A stretch of DNA of 64,000 bases from G963665925 sp963676345 (GCA_963676345.2 CAXXTS010000001.1:248001-312000), one strand, 5' to 3'; positions 43,037 through 52,979 are shown, counted from the stretch's first letter. A program made the numbers and translations. The notes: generated by a model not told the origin, from the letters alone.

Positions 43037-43178
43037 CTTTATATTCGTATATTTCTTTTGAATTCGTCATTATTTTATGGATAACGCTTACATTCTAAAA
43101 CTGTTCAAAGCCTGTTATATGAAGACTTTTATCGTATAATACTTATTCTCTTTCCTTAAACTGCCCCTATAAAGCCCC

Positions 43179-43225
43179 GTGTATAGTTATACACTTTATC
43201 TTGTGTATAGTGTATTAATATACAC
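43179..43225. promoter_or_regulatory. Two palindromic upstream activator sites (GTGTAT-N4-ATACAC)
   Basis: The sites at 43179-43194 and 43210-43225 are identical in their arms and have centres 31 bp apart (three helical turns). A further GTGTAT half-site lies between them at 43203. They lie about 145-190 bp upstream of the sigma-54 promoter, the usual place for enhancer-binding sites. The most likely binder is the RocR-like regulator at 47920. Confidence 0.75.
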
Positions 43226-43247
43226 ATTTTGACTTCTCGTGAGAAGC

Positions 43248-43290
43248 GGTGCAAAAATATTTTCACTCAGAACGAAAATATTTTTGCACC
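43248..43290. other. Perfect 17-bp inverted repeat
   Basis: GGTGCAAAAATATTTTC pairs perfectly with GAAAATATTTTTGCACC around a 9-nt loop. It lies between the activator sites and cheW and may insulate them or act as a terminator or regulatory hairpin. Confidence 0.6.
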
Positions 43291-43556
43291 CAAGAAAACG
43301 TTTTACTCCCCTTGAAAATCAGGTGTTTACCCAAATTATGAACCTCGAAACAGGAGTAATACCAATATCGTATCGTAGAGCAAATTTATTTGCAGGCTAT
43401 GCGCAAATAATTTTGCTTTTCAATCAGTATAAATATCAAAATATACATTATATGGTATTTGGATGCTGTTTTTGTGACTTCGGCTATTTTATATTAAGAA
43501 AATGATTATTTTCTGTATTTTTGACCATGAATAATGATAGATGGAGGTGGTAAGAT

Positions 43557-44078
43557 ATGTCTTTTGGTCAATTGCAAGCTGCACAAGATGGTATGATGTC
43601 CAATCTATTCTTAACGTTTCGTTCTGATGACGAAAAATTCGGCCTGTCTATACATGAAGTGCGCGAGATAATCAGCTTTCAAAAAATAACAAAAGTACCC
43701 GAACAGCCTGACTACATTCGCGGCATTATAAATTTGAGAGGGAACGTCATCCCTACTGTTGATGTCAGAAAAAGGTTTGGTCAGCCTCTCGGTACATATA
43801 CAGATCATACATGCATTATTATTGTCGATATGGCAGGCATGAATGCAGGTCTTATAGTTGATGAAGTTCTTGAGGTCATGACGCTGGGAATGGATGAGAT
43901 TTCTGAACTGCCAGAAATTCACGAACAAGAAGAAGGTAAATTTATTTCAGGTATTGGAAAACGAAACAAAACCATGTTCATGCTCCTTGAGTGTGATCGT
44001 CTTTTCAATGACAAACAGCTCAGTAAAGTTCAAGACATAATCAACAGTTCGTCTGATAATCAAGCTGGTCAGTGTTAA
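43557..44078 (+). CDS. CheW-domain protein
   Basis: This single CheW domain of 173 residues would couple chemoreceptors to a CheA kinase in the cytoplasm. LFLTFRSDDEKFGLSIHEVREII and IRGIINLRGNVIPTVDVRKRFG are diagnostic, and the usual VDEVLEVMTL segment follows. GGAGGTGG precedes the ATG. No CheA, receptor or flagellar gene is near, so it is an orphan cheW, possibly part of a dispersed chemotaxis set. It has its own terminator. Confidence 0.9.
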   Translation: MSFGQLQAAQDGMMSNLFLTFRSDDEKFGLSIHEVREIISFQKITKVPEQPDYIRGIINLRGNVIPTVDVRKRFGQPLGTYTDHTCIIIVDMAGMNAGLIVDEVLEVMTLGMDEISELPEIHEQEEGKFISGIGKRNKTMFMLLECDRLFNDKQLSKVQDIINSSSDNQAGQC

Positions 44079-44121
44079 ACGGTACCCTAAGACCATTTGT
44101 ACTTTAAAATTTGACTACACG

Positions 44122-44160
44122 ACAAAACGCCTCCCGATTGCTTACGGAAGGCGTTTTTAA
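44122..44160. terminator. Bidirectional terminator between cheW and the Rph-like pseudogene
   Basis: AAAACGCCT and AGGCGTTTT (extended by CCG/CGG) enclose a short loop, with T-runs on both strands. Confidence 0.85.
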
Positions 44161-44217
44161 ATTCTAAAATGATATGATTTGAGCTGCCTTTAAGTGTAAT
44201 ACGGCTTTTATCAATTT

Positions 44218-46839
44218 TTACACCCTATCATTTTTCAATATTTCAATGGTACCATTATAGCCGTCTACTTTTACCTTCTGGCCATTTTTTAATCCTTGTG
44301 CACCTGCGGATATTCCTACAACAGCAGGTATGCCGTACTCTCTGGCTACAATTCCCCCATGACTCAGTGGCCCGCCATACTCCATTATGAGCGCACCCGC
44401 AGTCATAAAAAGAGGCGTCCAAGCAGGATTCGTACTTTCAGCAACCATGATTTCACCTTCCTCAAGCTGTGCCTTTTGTGGATTATGAACGATTCTAATT
44501 TTTCCGGTATAGGTTCCAGATGATAGCGGATATCCTTTAATGACGCCATCTCGATTTATATCTACTTTACCCGAGTAGTAGCTTTCACCACTGTTTAGAA
44601 TAATTCGAGGTATGTTTTTTCTCTCTAACTCCCGCTGGTAGTGCTTTTTGTTTTTATCGACTTCTGCCCAAAATGCAGACCGTACCCTTTCCTTATCTTT
44701 AGCTGATGCGTTTTCATAACTGCTCAAACGATCAAGCAACCAATTCTTATGCACATAAAATATATCGTTTGGATTTTTTATTAAATCTTCTCGCGAAAGC
44801 GCTTCTCCAAGACTCAGCATTACGCGTCTAGCTATGTCTAGTCCCTGAAGAATATTGAACTTAGGATATTCTCGCATGCCTGCCGCTATACGGTAGGCTT
44901 CAAGATCATTTTTTAGGCGACTTGCATACCGCTTCCCTTTTAGCTGAACCGTATCATTATAAATATCCCGAATCATTTGCTCAGCTTTTAAAGCATTTTG
45001 TGCATGTGCTTTTAAGTTTCTTTCATAAGCTTTATCTTTCATATAGAACTCAATTTGTTTTACTAAATAACTGGAGTCTTCCTTCCACCTGGGTGTACCA
45101 AAATCCAGTTCTATAGTGGCCCTATGGCCGTACATATCAAGAAATACCTTGAACTCTGCATCACTCGGATCTGGACGTTTATTTTCTGTATCATAGTATT
45201 TGGCCAGCTTGTTCATTTGCATGCTCATTTCTACTGTAATACATCCAGGAAGCGCATATGAGAGTATATCTAAATTATATTTTGAACCAAATAAATGACT
45301 CACTTTCTTTTGCAGTTTTCCAAATGACCCCACCTGTGTACAGTACATCGCTTGCTTTTGTGTAAGCATAAATACCTGAAGCATCATTTGATCACAGAAG
45401 TCTAGCTTTTCTTCTGTTGTATGAAGCTTTTGGGCGGTTAACTCTATTTCAGAAAGCACTTCTTTTCCAAGTCTTATTATTTCATCGTATTTTTCTTTGC
45501 CTTTAAATTTTGATGCTTTTCTCATAACAGGAATCATTGACAATCCGTAGCCAACTACGCCCCATGGTATTTTGAAGCGTACTCCCTGATTTGTGAAAGT
45601 TTGACCATGTTTTTCTTTGAGTAAATCAAATGTACTTTTTAGGGGCATATCAGAACCTGAAAATGCAGATGCGAAATTTTTCGAAACAAACTTGCTGGAC
45701 AGCAAATAGGTAATGTCTATGAATATGCGTGCGCCAGTATACTTTACAATTTCAGTAGGTACCTTTTTCTTTGAACGTGTCATGACTTCGATAACTTTTG
45801 GAAACATGCCTCCGTATACATCTGCACCCAATGGTGTAAATGGTTCTTTCATACCAAGCAAAACTGAACTGGCAGCAAGATAGGCATGAAGCTTTTCATC
45901 TTGTTCTAGTCCATCAATTGGAAAAAGTGTTGTAATCGGTCTGGCCTGAAGTATAAAGACTTCTCCATTTGAGTCAACTGCGAATTCAATATCTTGAGGC
46001 GACTTATAAAACGCTTGTATTTCTCGTCCAACATGCGCTAGGGCTTGAATAGTATCTGTTTTTAATGCCGGTTTTTCCATTAAAGGCACATCGACTTCAA
46101 TTTTTTCAACGCCCTCCTGGGCGTACACATACAGGATTTCTTTCTTATTAATATTTTTTTCTATGACTTGATCTAATTTGGTGTCATAAACGTACTGATC
46201 TGGCATCACTTCTCCAGATACAATTGCTTCACCAAGTCCATACGAGGCATTAATAACATACTCATGACGTGATCCATTCATGGGGTTTGCTGTAAAAAGT
46301 ACCCCTGAGCATACTGCACTTACCATTGACTGCACAATTACAGCATGTTCAGGCCTGGAACCTTGTAAATGATTGGTCCGATATGCAATGGCACGCTCAT
46401 TCCAAAGTGATTTCCAGCACTCAATGACTGCTTTCAGTAAAAAAGCCCGCTTTACACCTAAGTAACTGGAATACTGTCCTGCAAAGCTGGCGCCATGCAT
46501 GTCCTCAAGCGACGAAGAGCTTCTTACAGCTACACGCTCTGAGCCAAGTGCATCAAATGCTACTAGTATTTCAGCTGCTAGAGCACTCGACAGTTTATCA
46601 AGACTAAAAAGGGCTTGAATTTTCTCTGCCTTGTTCCAATCAGGCACTTCAGAAGAGACAATCTATTCAATGGTGCTGGCTATATTAGAACTTTGAACAT
46701 ATGCTTCATAAGCTTCAAAGTCTATTACAAATCCATCAGGAATGTTAAAACCTGCCCTCTTAAGCAATATCAGATTCTTACCCTTTCCGCCTACTTGCTT
46801 TTGGGCGTTTACATCCATTTCATTTAATTGAGTAATCAT
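44218..46839 (-). pseudogene. Rph/PEP-synthase-like enzyme interrupted by an in-frame TAG
   Basis: From the ATG at 46839 (GGAGG 6 nt upstream) the frame reads MITQLNEMDVNAQKQVGGKG and on to an ATP-grasp-type N-terminus, then stops at TAG (46663-46665, codon 59). The same frame continues without shift for about 815 codons: VAVRSSSSLEDMHGASFAGQ and GVLFTANPMNG (ATP-binding), a long central domain, then GEIMVAESTNPAWTPLF and GGPLSHGGIVAREYGIPAVVG (phospho-His). At about 874 codons it fits rifampin-phosphotransferase (Rph)-type or PEP-synthase-type enzymes. One substitution inactivates it, unless TAG is read through or translation restarts at the GTG at 46647. It overlaps the tetR-type gene by 20 nt. 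Confidence 0.8.
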
Positions 46840-47500
46840 CACGATCCTCCATATTCATTTTCAACAAATATGACTCAAGCACCTCTGAAAATCCTGCATT
46901 AAGCTGTTTCACACCAAGCTCTCTAGAAAACAGCCTATCAAGAAAATCTATATGATCGATTATATGTTTTGGAAGTTTATCCAAGTTATTTTTATGTGCT
47001 ATTTGCACCGCTCTTATTAGTTGTAAGAATTCTCTTGTCATTAAGCCCGCCAAAAGCTCCGGGTAGTCGACATCAAAAGCCCCTGCCTTATTACCGCTCT
47101 TAATAATTTCTGTGTAGACTTTTGTAACAAGCTCCTCAAAATGACTTGTTATTCTCATAATGACTTGGTGGTTTCCCTTGAAAGCAAAAATCTTTTGAAG
47201 GGTCTTCCACTCTGAAACCTGGCCTATTTTGAAATCTATGATGGCTTTGAATAACGCTGTGATGAGGTCTGTATAACTTTTTTCATGTGTTGTTCCTATC
47301 TTTTTAAAAAGTATTGAAAAATCTTCTAGATACAGGTCGGTAATGTCGTCTAGTATTTCACTTTTATCTTTATAGTGATGATAGAACCCGCCTCTTGATA
47401 CTTGTGCCTTTTTGATTATGTCTGTTATGGTCGTTTTTTCATAGCCTTTTGTAGAGAACAAGTCTATGGCCTCATGAATGATTTCTTCTCTTTTATTCAC
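46820..47500 (-). CDS. TetR/AcrR-family repressor of the Rph-like gene
   Basis: This transcription regulator has 226 residues. Its N-terminal helix-turn-helix (EEIIHEAIDLFSTKGYEKTT and ITDIIKKAQVSRGGFYHHYKDKSEIL) is canonical TetR, and the C-terminal two thirds form the ligand-binding/dimer domain. The GTG start has AAAGGAG 6 nt upstream. Two perfect palindromes just upstream (47521-47569) suggest autoregulation. Because it overlaps the Rph-like gene, it probably also controls that gene. The ligand is unknown. Confidence 0.9.
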   Translation of the reverse strand: MNKREEIIHEAIDLFSTKGYEKTTITDIIKKAQVSRGGFYHHYKDKSEILDDITDLYLEDFSILFKKIGTTHEKSYTDLITALFKAIIDFKIGQVSEWKTLQKIFAFKGNHQVIMRITSHFEELVTKVYTEIIKSGNKAGAFDVDYPELLAGLMTREFLQLIRAVQIAHKNNLDKLPKHIIDHIDFLDRLFSRELGVKQLNAGFSEVLESYLLKMNMEDRDDYSIK

Positions 47501-47520
47501 GGTATCACTCCTTTAAGACA

Positions 47521-47569
47521 ACCGACACTTTGTCGGTGATGCTTTGATAAAAACCGACAATATGTCGGT
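47521..47569. promoter_or_regulatory. Twin TetR-type operators (ACCGACA-N3-TGTCGGT)
   Basis: Two 17-bp sites (47521-47537 and 47553-47569) share identical arms and differ only in the 3-nt centre (CTT, ATA). They lie 21-70 nt upstream of the TetR-family start codon, centres 32 bp apart. Confidence 0.88.
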
Positions 47570-47812
47570 CACCATCATATTATATCAAACTTAACACAGT
47601 GTCAAACCAACATTTTTATAGCCGCTTCATTCTTCTAAATACTTGACCTATTAAATGAACCTAATCTTTGCTTTTTCTTAACATGTAACTGCACATTCCA
47701 TGTCTTAACCCACCCGGACTACGTACTTGCCAATACAATTAGGGCCTTGTAATATGAATTCAGAGCACTTCACGATGCCGGCAATATACCAATAAAACAT
47801 CTTTGAAAATAC

Positions 47813-47848
47813 AAAAAAGGGTCCAGCTATATATAACTGAACCCTTCA
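47813..47848 (-). terminator. Terminator of the sigma-54 activator gene
   Basis: AAGGGTCCAG and CTGAACCCTT (one wobble) enclose a loop, followed on the minus strand by TTTTTT. Confidence 0.8.
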
Positions 47849-47919
47849 TATGCAGATTTTATTAATATGCATTCCCAAAATGCTTTCGTTCTTAAACTAT
47901 TCTACTGGGCTTAATTTTC

Positions 47920-49326
47920 CTAGTCTATCAAATGGTACTTTTTAAGCTTATGCTGGAGATTTTGTCTTGAAACGCCCAACTGTCTCGCTGTTCTTGTAAC
48001 ATTGCCTTTTTCTTGTTCATAGTGAAACTTAATCAAGTCAGATTCCAGTTTACCTATGTAGCTCGGTAAGTCTTCAAAATCGCTGTAATTAGGTTGCTGC
48101 CCTTTAATGCTTCTATTTACAAGTATTTCTTCAACATGATTAGGCAGGTGCTCCCTACCAATAACATGTTCATCAGCCAACATATTCATTGCACTTTCAA
48201 TAAAGTTCTGTAGTTCACGAACATTACCGGGCCACGCATAACCCTGAAAGGCTTCAATGAGCTCCTGAGACATCATCCAGACATCTTTGCCAAGTTGCTC
48301 GTTATAATATCTTATGAAATAATCTGTCAGTAGGGGTATATCGTTTAAGCGCTCTCTAAGCGGTGGAATTTTCAAGCTGATTACATTGATTCGGTAATAC
48401 AAATCTTTTCTAAAGAGCCCCTCGTCTACCAACTTGCGTGGGTCTTCATTTGATGCTGCGATTATACGCACATTAATAGGAATGTCTTTTTGACCCCCAA
48501 TGCGGCGTACATAGCTTTCTTGAAGAACACGGAGTATTTTAGCTTGAAGCGGCAGGCTCATAGAATTGATTTCGTCTAAAAATAATGTGCCGCCATCTGC
48601 CTGTTCAAATAGGCCTGGTCTGTCCGCTGCACCTGTAAAACTCCCTTTCACAGAACCAAAAAGAATCGTTTCCAGTAGTGATTCAGGGATAGCCGCGCAG
48701 TTTTGGGCTATAAAAGGCTTAACCGCACGTGCACTCATAGAGTGAATGCTCTGTGCAAACATTTCTTTTCCCGTTCCTGTTTCACCAACGATCATGACAC
48801 TTGAAACCGTGCCGGATGCTCGTTCGCCAATTTTTATAGCATTTAATATGCAGCTTTCTCGTCCGACTATATTGTCAAAAGTATAGAACTGTCTTCCGTT
48901 TACACTCTTTTTTCTAGGTTTAATAAGCTGTTCTCTCAGTGCCATGATTTCATCTGACAGATTTGAAACCTCTGTAAGATCTTTTGCGATTTCAACTGCA
49001 CCAATGAGTTTGTTGTCACTATAAACTGGATAGGTTGTGTTGCTTGTTCGGATTTTCTTGCCTTTTAAGTTCAGATAGGTCTGATGTTCTTTGACAATCT
49101 CCTGTTCTTTTTCCAGTGCAGTTAAAAGGGTGGAATTTTCTTTAGTCCAGTTTGGAAAGACATCCAGAAGGTGTCTACCCACCACTTGCTTTTTTTCCAA
49201 GCCCTCTATTTTCTCCATTGAGTCATTGTAAATCAGCGTCACACCGTTTTTATCAACAATGTGAACACCTTCTTCTATCTCATGAAGAATTGCTTCTATA
49301 GCTTTTATCATCAATTCATGTCTCAT
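47920..49326 (-). CDS. RocR-like sigma-54-dependent activator (PAS-AAA+-Fis)
   Basis: This enhancer-binding protein has about 468 residues. Order of domains: an N-terminal PAS sensor (about 1-120; VDKNGVTLIYNDSMEKIEGL), a central AAA+ domain with Walker A GETGTGKEMFAQSIH, the sigma-54 contact loop GSFTGA (usual GAFTGA) and Walker B GGTLFLDEI, and a C-terminal Fis-type HTH (NVTRTARQLGVSRQNLQHKL). The layout is that of RocR, the ornithine/citrulline-responsive activator of Bacillus. The only sigma-54 promoter I found in the window drives the ornithine operon 5 kb away, so it is the probable target. The ATG at 49326 has GGAGG upstream. Confidence 0.88.
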   Translation of the reverse strand: MRHELMIKAIEAILHEIEEGVHIVDKNGVTLIYNDSMEKIEGLEKKQVVGRHLLDVFPNWTKENSTLLTALEKEQEIVKEHQTYLNLKGKKIRTSNTTYPVYSDNKLIGAVEIAKDLTEVSNLSDEIMALREQLIKPRKKSVNGRQFYTFDNIVGRESCILNAIKIGERASGTVSSVMIVGETGTGKEMFAQSIHSMSARAVKPFIAQNCAAIPESLLETILFGSVKGSFTGAADRPGLFEQADGGTLFLDEINSMSLPLQAKILRVLQESYVRRIGGQKDIPINVRIIAASNEDPRKLVDEGLFRKDLYYRINVISLKIPPLRERLNDIPLLTDYFIRYYNEQLGKDVWMMSQELIEAFQGYAWPGNVRELQNFIESAMNMLADEHVIGREHLPNHVEEILVNRSIKGQQPNYSDFEDLPSYIGKLESDLIKFHYEQEKGNVTRTARQLGVSRQNLQHKLKKYHLID

Positions 49327-49386
49327 GGCATCCTCCACAGCAGTTAGTGCAAATAATTTTTCACTCCACTCCCATCATACCATGCA

Positions 49387-51072
49387 TTACATTGATTTTA
49401 CAGATATGGATGCCGGCTGGTTATAAATATTCAAAATAACACAGTCTCGACCTTGTGCTTTCGCAGTATATAGGGCTTGATCCGCAAGATCGATTAACTC
49501 ATTCTTGCTAAACGAACGCAGGGGTTCACAGAACAAACCGCCAACACTAATTGTCACCGTATAAGGATCCTCATCAATATGATAACGTATATTCATGTTC
49601 CGTACCGCCTGGTTGAGCTCTGTACTAATTTCCCTTGCCTGATCTAAGACCAAACCAGGTTTTACAAAAATGAACTCTTCTCCACCATAACGCCCTACAA
49701 ATCCGTTATACTTCTTGGCAACACGTTCTAACATGGTAGCAATCTGCTCTAGGCATTTGTCGCCAAACAGGTGTCCCATGGCATCGTTTACACGTTTGAA
49801 GTGATCAATGTCTATCATAAATAGGCCAACCGATGTCGGTCTTCTTCCAGTTCGTATCGTTTCAGACAGGTCCGACAGTTCAATATCTATTTTCCTTCTG
49901 TTTGGAAGCTGTGTCAGTTTATCGTGCATTGCTTGATGTGCAAGTGCCTCATTTTGCTTTTCAAGCATTTTGATTTTTTCACGTTCATTTTCTATTTCAT
50001 TGTCTAGAATCGATGTCAGTCTATTATCTTCAACATTTTTTTGAGTAGTAATGCCACTTTGCTCCACACCCTGCATATTCAGTATTTTAAGCTTTAGAAT
50101 CAGGTTGTTCGCATCCAGCTTCTGAATCAGGTTGTGATAATGCTTGAAATGGAACAAAGCCCGCTCGTAATTTCGTTTTGACTCATAAAATTCATTGAGA
50201 AGCAATTCGATATCACTGAGCTTGAGTTCAGATTTTGATTCAATAGCCAGCGACCTCGCTTTAGTCAAATATTCTATAGCAACTTTAGGTTTGTCAGGAA
50301 GCTCTAGCTTATAGAGTTCAATAAGAACATCAAGTTGATAAAAGTTGTTCCTTATCCCTTCAAGCTTTGTAAGGGCAGAGTTGTAATACTCTCTTGCCCG
50401 TTCTGGATCTTGACGCTTTAAATACAATCGCCCAAAATTCAGAAAAAGCTCTGACAAATTTATAGTCTCTGGGTCTTCGCGCAGACTTGAGTATGCATCC
50501 AGGAAACACGCTTCAGCCTGATCTAACTGATTTTCCTGTAAATGTAGTGCTCCGATATTCTGAATAATGGTTCCGTAATGCCTCGTCAGTTTATTGTCTT
50601 TAGCTAGTTCCAGTCCTTTATTATAGGTTTCTCGAGCCGCCTCAATATCCCCAGCACGCTTTTTAACCTCCCCAATATTATTAAGAGAGGCCATAACTAT
50701 TTTTTTATTGTCTATGGAAAGTGCTTTTTGGTATGCAAGTTTGAAATGCTCCATCGCCAAATCATACAGTCCATTGTAGTAGTACAATATACCTACAATA
50801 TTGTACAGCCGCATCAGCCCGTCCTGATTATTCTCCGCTTCAAATATTTGCCTTGCTTCTTCAGCACAATCTAATGCTTCTTCGTATAAAGACAGAAGCC
50901 TGTCTGCCAAGAGTATCGTCAATAGCGATTCGCCCATTAAATTATTGAATCCGAATGACTTTGCAATATCGAGCGCATCAAAACCAAGAGCTCTTGCGAC
51001 TTCTGGCTCTTTAGCATTTCTTGACTTAGCATTTTCTAGAAGCTTAAGAATTTCATTTCTTTTTGATTCCAT
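49387..51072 (-). CDS. TPR-repeat diguanylate cyclase (GGDEF)
   Basis: This protein of about 561 residues has an N-terminal set of tetratricopeptide repeats (about 30-330; for example MRLYNIVGILYYYNGLYDLA), a coiled-coil linker (about 355-385) and a C-terminal GGDEF domain with the intact active site RYGGEEF (about residue 475). It should make cyclic di-GMP in the cytoplasm, controlled through protein contacts at the TPRs; no membrane segment is visible. GGAG lies 6 nt before the ATG at 51072. It precedes the sigma-54 activator gene on the same strand with a gap of only about 60 nt, so the two may be co-transcribed. Confidence 0.9.
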   Translation of the reverse strand: MESKRNEILKLLENAKSRNAKEPEVARALGFDALDIAKSFGFNNLMGESLLTILLADRLLSLYEEALDCAEEARQIFEAENNQDGLMRLYNIVGILYYYNGLYDLAMEHFKLAYQKALSIDNKKIVMASLNNIGEVKKRAGDIEAARETYNKGLELAKDNKLTRHYGTIIQNIGALHLQENQLDQAEACFLDAYSSLREDPETINLSELFLNFGRLYLKRQDPERAREYYNSALTKLEGIRNNFYQLDVLIELYKLELPDKPKVAIEYLTKARSLAIESKSELKLSDIELLLNEFYESKRNYERALFHFKHYHNLIQKLDANNLILKLKILNMQGVEQSGITTQKNVEDNRLTSILDNEIENEREKIKMLEKQNEALAHQAMHDKLTQLPNRRKIDIELSDLSETIRTGRRPTSVGLFMIDIDHFKRVNDAMGHLFGDKCLEQIATMLERVAKKYNGFVGRYGGEEFIFVKPGLVLDQAREISTELNQAVRNMNIRYHIDEDPYTVTISVGGLFCEPLRSFSKNELIDLADQALYTAKAQGRDCVILNIYNQPASISVKSM

Positions 51073-51157
51073 AAGGCACTCCAAAATTTAATAGGTTTAA
51101 GGATACACATTGTACTTCTATTCTATAAGATATTACGATATTTGTCCAACTTTAGAC

Positions 51158-52132
51158 CTATATTCCTTTTCCACTGTCCGTTACATCAAATAGCTCTTTA
51201 GGATAAGGCTCAAATAGAGTCTGTTCAGTCAAATAGGGTTGATTAAACCGTATAACCCAACTTCTTAAAATAGCGATCAGGACAGAAAAAGGCACTTTCT
51301 TCTGAGAATAAAGCTCAATGTTGTCAAGAAAATATACCTTTTCAGCATCTGCCAAGTCTTTTTTGAAATACCCGTATACGTGCAGCAGTGCATTAACATT
51401 TCTACTCCGATTCATTGGCTGAAGGAGTAATTTTCTTAGCAAAGCTTCATATTGTTCGAATATCATATCTTCTGATAAATTATCATGATTTGCTACAATT
51501 TTCCCCATATTCTTCAAGTATCCTGGGCTAAGTGCCATAAATAGGTACTTATTGACTGAGTGAAACTTAATAAGTCCTTTCATTTGACCCGTTTCACTAA
51601 CCTCTTTAAACAGACGCAGTGTGAATATTCCAATTAGAAACTGCTCCCTAATATTAAAATGTCTGAGTCTGCCTTCGTTTTCAACAGGATAATCCGGATA
51701 TGTACGGTTCACATACCCCCCAAAGATTCCAGCGGTTTTTCCTGGGAAGATGTTTGACTTTCCAGGACCCTTATACATTTTCACATCGTTAAATCCACAC
51801 GAAGGCGAGCGGTGCTTGAGTATAAAACCATCAATATGATTTTTGTCAAGACTCTCTAAGAAGGTCTTTGAGAATGTGGCCATCTCCTCCGTTTTTTCAA
51901 CACCGGATTTCGAAAATATCAAATGATCTTCCTTGTTTTCATCTCGCATTATACGCAGGGCTTCTCTAGGTGAAGGCAGTCCAATTGCCATTTCTGGACA
52001 AACCGTAATAAAATTCACATACGGCTTTAATACATCAACAACTTCACTTTTTATCATCGTGCCATCATATCTGCAAGCTTCATGTTCAAGGCATTTGCTA
52101 ATTACTACAGTGGGTTTTGGAAAATCACGCAT
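51158..52132 (-). CDS. DUF523/DUF1722 protein (YbgA-like)
   Basis: This cytoplasmic protein of 324 residues has an N-terminal DUF523 domain (about 1-155; VVISKCLEHEACRYDG, FILKHRSPSCGF with conserved cysteines) and a C-terminal DUF1722 domain (YbgA type; LIKFHSVNKYLFMALSPG). The family is widespread; links to DNA photolyase neighbourhoods or thiol chemistry have been suggested, but no reaction is established, and none is claimed here. AAGGAGG precedes the ATG. It is monocistronic, divergent from the nitroreductase gene. Confidence 0.88.
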   Translation of the reverse strand: MRDFPKPTVVISKCLEHEACRYDGTMIKSEVVDVLKPYVNFITVCPEMAIGLPSPREALRIMRDENKEDHLIFSKSGVEKTEEMATFSKTFLESLDKNHIDGFILKHRSPSCGFNDVKMYKGPGKSNIFPGKTAGIFGGYVNRTYPDYPVENEGRLRHFNIREQFLIGIFTLRLFKEVSETGQMKGLIKFHSVNKYLFMALSPGYLKNMGKIVANHDNLSEDMIFEQYEALLRKLLLQPMNRSRNVNALLHVYGYFKKDLADAEKVYFLDNIELYSQKKVPFSVLIAILRSWVIRFNQPYLTEQTLFEPYPKELFDVTDSGKGI

Positions 52133-52314
52133 TAAAATCCTCCTTCTTCTATTTAACTCTACATTTCTTTTTAATTATACCTAATTTTGTTAAAGCCAAC
52201 CCAATATTCTCAAGAAGGATTTTCCATCTCCTATTGCCAATGCCTTAACAATCCCGTACACTATTGGTGAATAGATTAATCGCACAAAAGTATGAATAGC
52301 GATTGGAGGAAAAT

Positions 52315-52950
52315 ATGGATACACTTGAGTTTCTAAGTAAAAGACACAGTGTAAGAAAGTTTAAGGATCAACCAGTGCCTCAGGCGGATATCGAAAAAAT
52401 GATTAAAGCCGCCACGCTTGCACCGTCTGGAAAAAATGTTCAAAACTGGCATTTTGTTGTGGTGAAAAATGCACAGATGATTCAAGATATGGCTAAGGCG
52501 GTCGAAGATAGAAACAATGCACTTTCCGAACACATCGAGTCTGAGCAGGACAAAAAATTCTCGAAGATGATTAAATACCACACTGTTTTCAAAAATGCAC
52601 CTGTGGTTATCTTGGTGTTTGTTGGACCTTACCCAGCTACTGGCCTTGAATTAATCAAAGCTTCTGGCGCATCAATGGATGAAATCCATGCATTCCTTAA
52701 GCCATCACCAGGGGTTCAAAATGTTGCAGCCGCAATGCAGAACCTGCAGCTTGCCGCTGCAAACCTAGGGTATGGCGGGTGTTGGATGACAGGTTGCAAC
52801 TACGCTTCCAAACAGATTGAAGACGTTGTTGGATTCAAAAAAGAAGGCTATGCACTTGCCTGCATGACGCCTATTGGTGTTCCTGAATCAGACAAGCAGA
52901 TGAGCCCACCGCGCAAGCCTGTTGAAGAGGTTATGACAGTCATTGAATAG
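52315..52950 (+). CDS. Nitroreductase-family FMN oxidoreductase
   Basis: This FMN-dependent NAD(P)H oxidoreductase has about 211 residues. Motifs: the N-terminal RHSVRKF with an arginine pair contacting FMN, APSGKNVQNWHFVVV, and the C-terminal LGYGGCWMTGCNYASKQIEDVVGF glycine region (split). Possible substrates include nitroaromatics, quinones and enones; no partner gene helps. The ATG at 52315 has GGAGG 5 nt upstream. It is monocistronic with a strong terminator. Confidence 0.92.
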   Translation: MDTLEFLSKRHSVRKFKDQPVPQADIEKMIKAATLAPSGKNVQNWHFVVVKNAQMIQDMAKAVEDRNNALSEHIESEQDKKFSKMIKYHTVFKNAPVVILVFVGPYPATGLELIKASGASMDEIHAFLKPSPGVQNVAAAMQNLQLAAANLGYGGCWMTGCNYASKQIEDVVGFKKEGYALACMTPIGVPESDKQMSPPRKPVEEVMTVIE

Positions 52951-52979
52951 TTGACTTGAAACGAGCATAATCAAAATAA

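Larger units (their letters stand above)
42926..43556. other. Control region between the ornithine operon and cheW
   Basis: These 631 bases contain the sigma-54 promoter (43020-43036), two matched palindromes (43179-43225) and a perfect 17-bp hairpin (43248-43290). No coding sequence is convincing; the open frame that crosses the hairpin has no RBS. Confidence 0.7.
47501..47919. other. Intergenic region between the regulator genes
   Basis: These 419 bases hold the twin operators and, at 47813-47848, the terminator of the sigma-54 regulator. The middle part (47570-47812) shows nothing recognisable. Confidence 0.5.

Noticed and set aside
43239..43505. 88-codon plus-strand open frame upstream of cheW
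   Set aside because: It runs through the 17-bp inverted repeat, has no RBS and looks unlike a protein.
46663..46665. TAG as a pyrrolysine codon
   Set aside because: No pyl genes or PYLIS-like context are visible here, and the enzyme family has no reason to need pyrrolysine; a nonsense mutation or sequence error is simpler.
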